This document shows, piece after piece, positions 60,054 to 63,795 of a stretch of 63,795 bases of DNA. Position 1 is the first letter of the stretch, and each line of letters begins with the position of its first letter. Position numbers and translations under genes: made by a program. Under the pieces are notes generated by a model that ran no database searches, was not told the origin of the DNA, and saw only the letters and a program-made list of their open reading frames with translations. This DNA is from Paenibacillus rigui (GTDB lineage: Bacteria; Bacillota; Bacilli; Paenibacillales; NBRC-103111), in NCBI RefSeq assembly GCF_002234615.1, contig NZ_NMQW01000036.1:1-63795 (forward strand). Direction: 5' to 3'.

Positions 60054-60386
60054 TTATTCAGTCGATTGATGGCCTTCGGCCTGTAATTTACGTTTGTGTT
60101 TGATCCCTTCTACACTTTCATCCAACCACTTATGGCATGGAAGGCACACGTGCAAGAGGTCATCTACTGTTGTTCTATGGTCAATTTGCTTCCGTCCGGT
60201 AATATGTGCTCGTTGTACTGCTTTTGCCGCTGTACAGAGCTCACAAATCCCCTCAGACCGTTCTTTTAGTTGCTTATCAACCTTAGGGCTAATCGAGCCC
60301 ATTTGGCGTTGTGTAGGCTTATTTCTAAGCCCGCGTGTTTGCCATTCTTTTGAGCAGCTGCGTACTGGTTGAGAAGATAAGTTCAT
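60054..60386 (-). CDS. HNH-family endonuclease-like protein
   Basis: A 110-residue protein. The zinc-anchored HNH pattern is CELC, then RAHITGRKQIDHRTTVDDLL, then HVCLPCHKWLDE (about 48-93). It lies among the early replication/recombination genes instead of beside terminase, so a packaging role is less likely; recombination or nicking is an alternative. AGGAGGG precedes the ATG. Confidence 0.75.
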   Translation of the reverse strand: MNLSSQPVRSCSKEWQTRGLRNKPTQRQMGSISPKVDKQLKERSEGICELCTAAKAVQRAHITGRKQIDHRTTVDDLLHVCLPCHKWLDESVEGIKHKRKLQAEGHQSTE

Positions 60387-60398
60387 ATGTTATCCCTC

Positions 60399-60824
60399 CT
60401 AGAATGGGAGATCGTCGTCGCTGATATCGATTGGTTTACCATCATCTTGGAAATGGTCTTGATTGTTCGGCGCGCTGTACGTTTGGCTCTGTTGCTGGTT
60501 TCCTCCAGACGATTCGAGAAACCGTACATTATCCGCTATAACCTCTGTAACGTATACGCGCTTTCCTTCGTTGTTCTCGTAGTTGCGGACCTGAATACGT
60601 CCTTCTACTGCAGTTAACCGGCCCTTGCGAAGGTAGTTAGCTACATTTTCCGCAAGTTGTCTCCAGGTAACGATGTTAATGAAATCAGCTTCACGCTCTT
60701 TTTGAGCATTTGTAAATGGCCTGTCTACTGCCAAGGTGAATGTGCAGGTAGCAACACCTGCAGGTGTGTACCTTAGTTCAGGATCTCTCGTCAATCTTCC
60801 GATCAAAATAGCACGGTTTAGCAT
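60399..60824 (-). CDS. ssb: Single-stranded DNA-binding protein
   Basis: A 141-residue OB-fold protein ([20 protein letters not shown], then [20 protein letters not shown], ending near 105), with a flexible Gln/Asn linker and the acidic tip DDDLPF that recruits partners. GGAGGTAA precedes the ATG. Next to the nuclease and ERF genes, it completes a phage annealing-type recombination module. Confidence 0.93.
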   Translation of the reverse strand: MLNRAILIGRLTRDPELRYTPAGVATCTFTLAVDRPFTNAQKEREADFINIVTWRQLAENVANYLRKGRLTAVEGRIQVRNYENNEGKRVYVTEVIADNVRFLESSGGNQQQSQTYSAPNNQDHFQDDGKPIDISDDDLPF

Positions 60825-61631
60825 TTAAATTACCTCCAATAAGTCCATGAAATGTACAATCTGCGCCTTCTTCGTCCGTCTGCAATATTTGCATTTGCCG
60901 CATCTCTTCGGTTCATCAAATCCTTCTTTAACGGAGATGATCCGCGGTAACTTCTCCGCAACCTTCTGTAAAGCCGTATCAAGCGTTGTATCATCAAAGC
61001 AAATGATTTCCTTGTCTGGCACTTCTTCTTTACTCACAGCGACGATAAACGGTTCTAGACGATCAAATCTGCGGTTATGTATCCGCTCAAGTTCTGTGTA
61101 TACACCCATTTGAATCGTGTATCCGTAATGTTCTACAAACGATTCCCATCGTCTAAGTTCATTGTTCCAGTACTTGGCCCGTATTTCTTTCACCGTCTTA
61201 AGGTCAGTCATTCGACCCGCGTCAATATTCAGAACATCAATCTTGGATTTCCACTTCACTCCGAATAATTCAGCAGTGATGATGGTTTCCTTATCCCCTT
61301 CAAGCATTTGAGCGCAAAGGGGATCTTTTAATACGGTGTCAATCATTAGATCAGCTTTTTTAAATTCTGACCTAAGCTCTCCTTTATTAGATCCAGACTT
61401 GCAATATATTTCAGGGTGATTGCCTACAAATTCATCAAAAGCACTTGTTCCTTCGACTGCAGCATGTACATAAGAACCTAGCGTGAAGGCATCGACCTCT
61501 CCTTCCGAGTACTCGCCATTCAATTTTGCCAACGCCGCTGCTTCACAATTGTCAAAGTCTTTAAATTGGCTCACGCTCATGTAATGTTGATTTGCTTCTT
61601 TTGAATAATAATTTTCAGGAGTTAGTATCAT
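60825..61631 (-). CDS. PD-(D/E)XK exonuclease with C-terminal Cys cluster (DUF3799/Cas4-like)
   Basis: A 268-residue nuclease. The N-terminus has FDNCEAAALAKLNG, then AFTLGSYVHAAVEG with the first acidic region, then KSKIDVLNIDAGRMTDLKTV containing the D...D-x-K active site (about 130-150). A C-terminal CGKCKYC (about 244-250) plus C29 can hold a 4Fe-4S cluster as in Cas4/AddB. It likely resects DNA for the ERF protein. The start overlaps the ERF stop by four bases. Confidence 0.85.
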   Translation of the reverse strand: MILTPENYYSKEANQHYMSVSQFKDFDNCEAAALAKLNGEYSEGEVDAFTLGSYVHAAVEGTSAFDEFVGNHPEIYCKSGSNKGELRSEFKKADLMIDTVLKDPLCAQMLEGDKETIITAELFGVKWKSKIDVLNIDAGRMTDLKTVKEIRAKYWNNELRRWESFVEHYGYTIQMGVYTELERIHNRRFDRLEPFIVAVSKEEVPDKEIICFDDTTLDTALQKVAEKLPRIISVKEGFDEPKRCGKCKYCRRTKKAQIVHFMDLLEVI

Positions 61632-62272
61632 GCTGATTGCCCCTTATGCGACCGAATCTTTTCCAAAAGCTCATTAGCCTGATCTTCCGATAGATCACTT
61701 ACTCCACACGAATAAAGTTCTTTCACTCTTGCTCCAAGGGCGTTCGCTTTATATCCTTTTCCGATCCATTCAGACTTTAGCTGAGCGATGGCGTTGGATG
61801 TTATTCTGCCGACTGTTTTTTCCATCTTATCTTGAAAAGCGTCAACATCCATTTGGTCAGTTGCAATGTTAAATTCTTTCAAAAGGAACGTCTTTTCTGC
61901 ATAAGTAAGTGCCTTCCCTACACCTTTTTCCCCGGCAGTATCAATACCTTGGCCGTACCATGGAACCTCTACAGTTTCAGTTGGCTCATCACCGTTCACC
62001 CAGACCATCATCAAATCAAGTTCTGTGAAAAATGTAGTTGTACGCTTTACCTTTCCGGTATTGTCTTTATTTTCTACCGTGTCCATATGAACACGCTTGT
62101 CCATAATTTTTGTAATCAAAAGCAAATTCTTTTCGTCCATTTCCTTCCGAACTGCTCCGATTACCTGACTGCTGCTGTTGTATTTATAACTTTGACCAGA
62201 GGTCATTTGGGAGTCTTTCTGAAGGTAAGGAACTGACTTCCTGACCTCAATCAACTTTTGATATATATTCAT
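61628..62272 (-). CDS. ERF-family single-strand annealing protein
   Basis: A 214-residue recombinase that anneals complementary strands during phage recombination. It has the ERF pattern YQKLIEVRKSVPYLQKDSQM near the start and VGKALTYAEKTFLLKEFNIA near residue 118, then a C-terminal charged helical region. AAGGAG lies ten bases before the ATG. It starts a module with nuclease and SSB, the same type as P22 Erf. Confidence 0.88.
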   Translation of the reverse strand: MNIYQKLIEVRKSVPYLQKDSQMTSGQSYKYNSSSQVIGAVRKEMDEKNLLLITKIMDKRVHMDTVENKDNTGKVKRTTTFFTELDLMMVWVNGDEPTETVEVPWYGQGIDTAGEKGVGKALTYAEKTFLLKEFNIATDQMDVDAFQDKMEKTVGRITSNAIAQLKSEWIGKGYKANALGARVKELYSCGVSDLSEDQANELLEKIRSHKGQSA

Positions 62273-62290
62273 CTATATCAAGCTCCTTTG

Positions 62291-62368
62291 TGGTATAATG
62301 GCAGTACAAAACTTTCTCCAGAAGGTTTTTTAGCCAGCGCTTACTGTTGACGCAGTAAGCTTTTTCTT
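62291..62368 (+). ncRNA. Candidate short rightward RNA in the early region
   Basis: Extended -10 TGgTATAAT (62291-62299) on the plus strand, then two hairpins: CTTTC/GAAGG followed by six T (about 62313-62331) and GCTTACTG/CAGTAAGC followed by TTTTTCTTTTT (62338-62375). The RNA would be about 30-70 bases, antisense to the 3' end of the 62341-62451 gene and to the ERF leader. No family recognised. Confidence 0.4.
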
Positions 62369-62451
62369 TTTCCCTTTGCATTCAGCAGCAGTATCCGGTT
62401 CATAGCTTTGTTATGCGGTCGCTGTTTGGCTAACCATAATAAATCGATCAC
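62341..62451 (-). CDS. 36-residue basic peptide
   Basis: Starts GTG at 62451 with AGGAGG nine bases upstream: VIDLLWLAKQRPHNKAMNRI then a basic tail. Its 3' end overlaps the plus-strand terminator stem. Credible small gene, role unknown. Confidence 0.45.
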   Translation of the reverse strand: MIDLLWLAKQRPHNKAMNRILLLNAKGKRKSLLRQQ

Positions 62452-62468
62452 TCCAATTCACCTCCTGA

Positions 62469-62621
62469 TTAATTATTGCGGTAGTATTCTTCTGCTTCTT
62501 CTTCAGTTGTCATATCCATTTCAAGATACATGTCGCGCTCTAGTTCCTTGATCTTTTTTTCATCCAATCCGCAAGATTTAGCTGCTAGCATCATGTAACC
62601 AATTGCGGCTCCGTTTGTCAT
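62469..62621 (-). CDS. 50-residue hypothetical protein
   Basis: MTNGAAIGYMMLAAKSCGLD, a helix, then an acidic tail EEEAEEYYRNN. The ATG overlaps the upstream stop (ATGA). This helical-plus-acidic pattern is common in early Bacillales phage genes. Function unknown. Confidence 0.55.
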   Translation of the reverse strand: MTNGAAIGYMMLAAKSCGLDEKKIKELERDMYLEMDMTTEEEAEEYYRNN

Positions 62622-62728
62622 TCCGATTCACCTCCTTCCTCGTCAGCCTCGCTTTCTTCTTCCTCAACATACTTTCTCTTTTCAGGTGGTATTGCGTACC
62701 AAGTGAAAATGTCATCCACCGACTTCAT
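62618..62728 (-). CDS. 36-residue acidic protein
   Basis: MKSVDDIFTWYAIPPEKRKY then a Glu/Asp-rich tail containing the GGAGG used by the next gene. Its ATG overlaps the stop of the 62725 gene by four bases. Function unknown. Confidence 0.5.
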   Translation of the reverse strand: MKSVDDIFTWYAIPPEKRKYVEEEESEADEEGGESE

Positions 62729-62931
62729 GCTGATTCTGCTTCAATCTCCTTATCGTACTTCCAGTTGAATTCTCTAGCTGCCGTTTGCATTTCTCTTTCT
62801 TGCTCGTATTCCGGAATGGGCAGATCTACTGTCCAATATTGTGGCTCGACGCCGTTTTCGATGTCGTTTGCCATCTGTTTGATGTAATCCGCTTGGTCGC
62901 GAAGGTATTGGATGAATTGTTGTTTGGTCAA
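62725..62931 (-). CDS. Hypothetical protein
   Basis: A 68-residue helical protein, with QQFIQYLRDQADYIKQMAND and a polar tail. The start is a TTG at 62931 overlapping the upstream stop, with GGTGAAAC upstream. Function unknown. Confidence 0.55.
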   Translation of the reverse strand: MTKQQFIQYLRDQADYIKQMANDIENGVEPQYWTVDLPIPEYEQEREMQTAAREFNWKYDKEIEAESA

Positions 62932-63185
62932 TATGTTTCACCAACCCAATCAAACTCTTGTCTGATCATGAACTGACACTTCACAATTGCGCTTTCGGCA
63001 TCACTCCATTCAAGCTCATATTCAACCTCACTTAACAAGGCGTTTAATCTTCCGATCTCAGCAAGCAATAATGGCAATGCATTGAATACGCTTTGATGAC
63101 TAATCGGATCATCGTTGTTTAATATCCCTTTAATTTCACGGAAATCTTCATTCGATAACTTAGCTTGCGGTTGGTTGTTTAGCAT
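62928..63185 (-). CDS. Hypothetical protein
   Basis: An 85-residue helical protein with SNEDFREIKGILNNDDPISH and NALPLLLAEIGRLNALLSEV. GGGGAGGG precedes the ATG. Function unknown. Confidence 0.55.
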   Translation of the reverse strand: MLNNQPQAKLSNEDFREIKGILNNDDPISHQSVFNALPLLLAEIGRLNALLSEVEYELEWSDAESAIVKCQFMIRQEFDWVGETY

Positions 63186-63336
63186 CCTCTTTCCCTCCCC
63201 ATGTATGAATCTGTTGGACTAATATAGGCTCGTTCTCTTCTTCTAAAGCCTCATCCCTGTGGAATGTACATACGGGCTTGAGATCGGCGTATATGCGGTG
63301 TGTAGCTGTTCTGGTGCAGCAGTAGCAGTAGGTCAT
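63160..63336 (-). CDS. 58-residue Cys-rich protein
   Basis: Begins MTYCYCCTRTATHRIYADLK, with CYCC, a further Cys and His residues that could bind zinc. The ATG overlaps the pentapeptide gene's stop by four bases and AAGGTGA lies upstream. It overlaps the next gene by 26 bases. Function unknown. Confidence 0.5.
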   Translation of the reverse strand: MTYCYCCTRTATHRIYADLKPVCTFHRDEALEEENEPILVQQIHTWGGKEDAKQPTAS

Positions 63337-63788
63337 GCGGATTCACCTTCTTTGTTTTTCTCAATCCATTCCTCGACCCACTCAGCTGTAATCTTTGCAA
63401 TTGGATTATTTTCAGGTGTGTGACCTTTCCTGATTGCTAAAAACCACCGTTCCGCTGGTCTATTTGAATCAGGTGTGATTCCCTCTAACATTTCGTAATT
63501 ACATCCGCGAACATTAGCGATGGTTCCTACCAAGCAGCAGCATTCTCCAGTGTATGTAGATCCATCCACTTTTCCCGCATTGAGATAATCTAGTAATCCT
63601 TTAACTTCATTTGGAGCAGAATCCAAAATTTTAAATAGGTCCTCTTTGGCACCACTCAGGTTGGCACCACTCAGGTTGGCACCACGCAGGTCGGCACCAC
63701 GCAGGTCGGCACCACGCAGGTCGGAACCACCCAGGTCGGAACCACGCAGATCGGACACACCAAGGACGGCACCACTCAGGCTTGACAC
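63333..63788 (-). CDS. Pentapeptide-repeat protein, probably 5'-truncated at the contig edge
   Basis: About nine A(D/N)L(R/S)G units at residues 3-48 give a right-handed quadrilateral beta-helix, followed by a 100-residue globular domain with a CCC cluster near residue 83. A GTG at 63788 is the first usable start, and an in-frame TGA lies just before it, but there is no ribosome site and only seven bases remain. More repeat units probably lie beyond the edge. Some such proteins mimic DNA and protect gyrase; this one's role is unknown. Confidence 0.65.
   Translation of the reverse strand: MSSLSGAVLGVSDLRGSDLGGSDLRGADLRGADLRGANLSGANLSGAKEDLFKILDSAPNEVKGLLDYLNAGKVDGSTYTGECCCLVGTIANVRGCNYEMLEGITPDSNRPAERWFLAIRKGHTPENNPIAKITAEWVEEWIEKNKEGESA
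63653..63780. repeat. 15-bp tandem repeats encoding pentapeptides
   Basis: About eight units of CAGGTTGGCACCACT-like 15-mers run to the right edge. Units are so similar that short-read assembly may collapse or break here. Confidence 0.75.
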
Positions 63789-63795
63789 AACTCAG

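Noticed and set aside
60063-60085. GATGGCCTTCGGCCT shared with about 48378-48392
   Set aside because: A short GC-rich hairpin at two gene ends; too short and without a U-tract to claim as a terminator or repeat family.

Overview
The window is one contig end-to-end from a Gram-positive bacterium of the Bacillales, most likely Paenibacillus or a close relative. The host part (about 20-23,130) has moderately GC-rich genes. Its left end keeps the Bacillus-type order perR - (GH18 hydrolase) - ygzB - ygxA - [thiS thiG] - rRNA operon. Bases 1-19 match the Nextera transposase end with one mismatch and look like leftover adapter. Bases 20-280 are the promoter and leader of an rRNA operon pointing left off the contig. 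The right end stops inside a 15-bp tandem repeat of a pentapeptide-repeat gene, so both ends are probably assembly breaks.

Host region (20-23,130): thiS-thiG under a TPP riboswitch with its own terminator; ygxA; ygzB; a GH18 spore-type hydrolase; the peroxide regulator perR; an ECF sigma / zinc anti-sigma / membrane protein / DUF4097 operon; an MgtC-type protein; a toroid-fold protein behind a LacI-type operator; a GNAT acetyltransferase; a divergent flavoprotein/HxlR pair; gatCAB; a HupE-like membrane protein with an EF-hand; a MerR regulator fused to a methyltransferase; an Xaa-Pro peptidase and an esterase; and a small cluster of TadE-like secretion/pilus proteins whose first gene is cut.

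Prophage (about 23,130 to the right edge, over 40 kb, incomplete): it interrupts the TadE-like cluster. Next to the host junction is a rightward cassette (ribbon-helix-helix repressor, CxxC protein, polytopic GT-C-like membrane protein, two small proteins), probably lysogenic conversion genes. All other prophage genes run leftward, so reading from the right edge the order is early to late: pentapeptide protein, small genes, ERF annealing protein, PD-(D/E)XK nuclease, SSB, HNH nuclease, cytosine methyltransferase, many small genes, a replication initiator gene containing iterons, dUTPase, DUF1064 nuclease, coiled-coil protein, DnaQ-like exonuclease, a region-4-like late regulator; then terminase, portal, scaffold, decoration, major capsid, a gp4-like adaptor, pectate-lyase-fold tailspike, gp10-like plug, fibre, two large internal/ejection proteins, holin and amidase. 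Integrase and repressor are not in the window and should lie beyond the right edge.

The virion module has no tape measure, tail tube, sheath or baseplate genes and follows the P22 order, so this looks like a short-tailed (podovirus-like) prophage in a Gram-positive host. Its late operon contains five hairpin-plus-U-tract terminators between consecutive genes, mostly with no room for a promoter before the next start codon, plus a sixth in the late leader. This suggests processive antitermination or graded expression of the virion genes. Other unusual points are eight near-identical Shine-Dalgarno linkers between early genes, two candidate small RNAs on the rightward strand, a moron gene with its own promoter and terminator, and a small gene interrupted by two in-frame stops.
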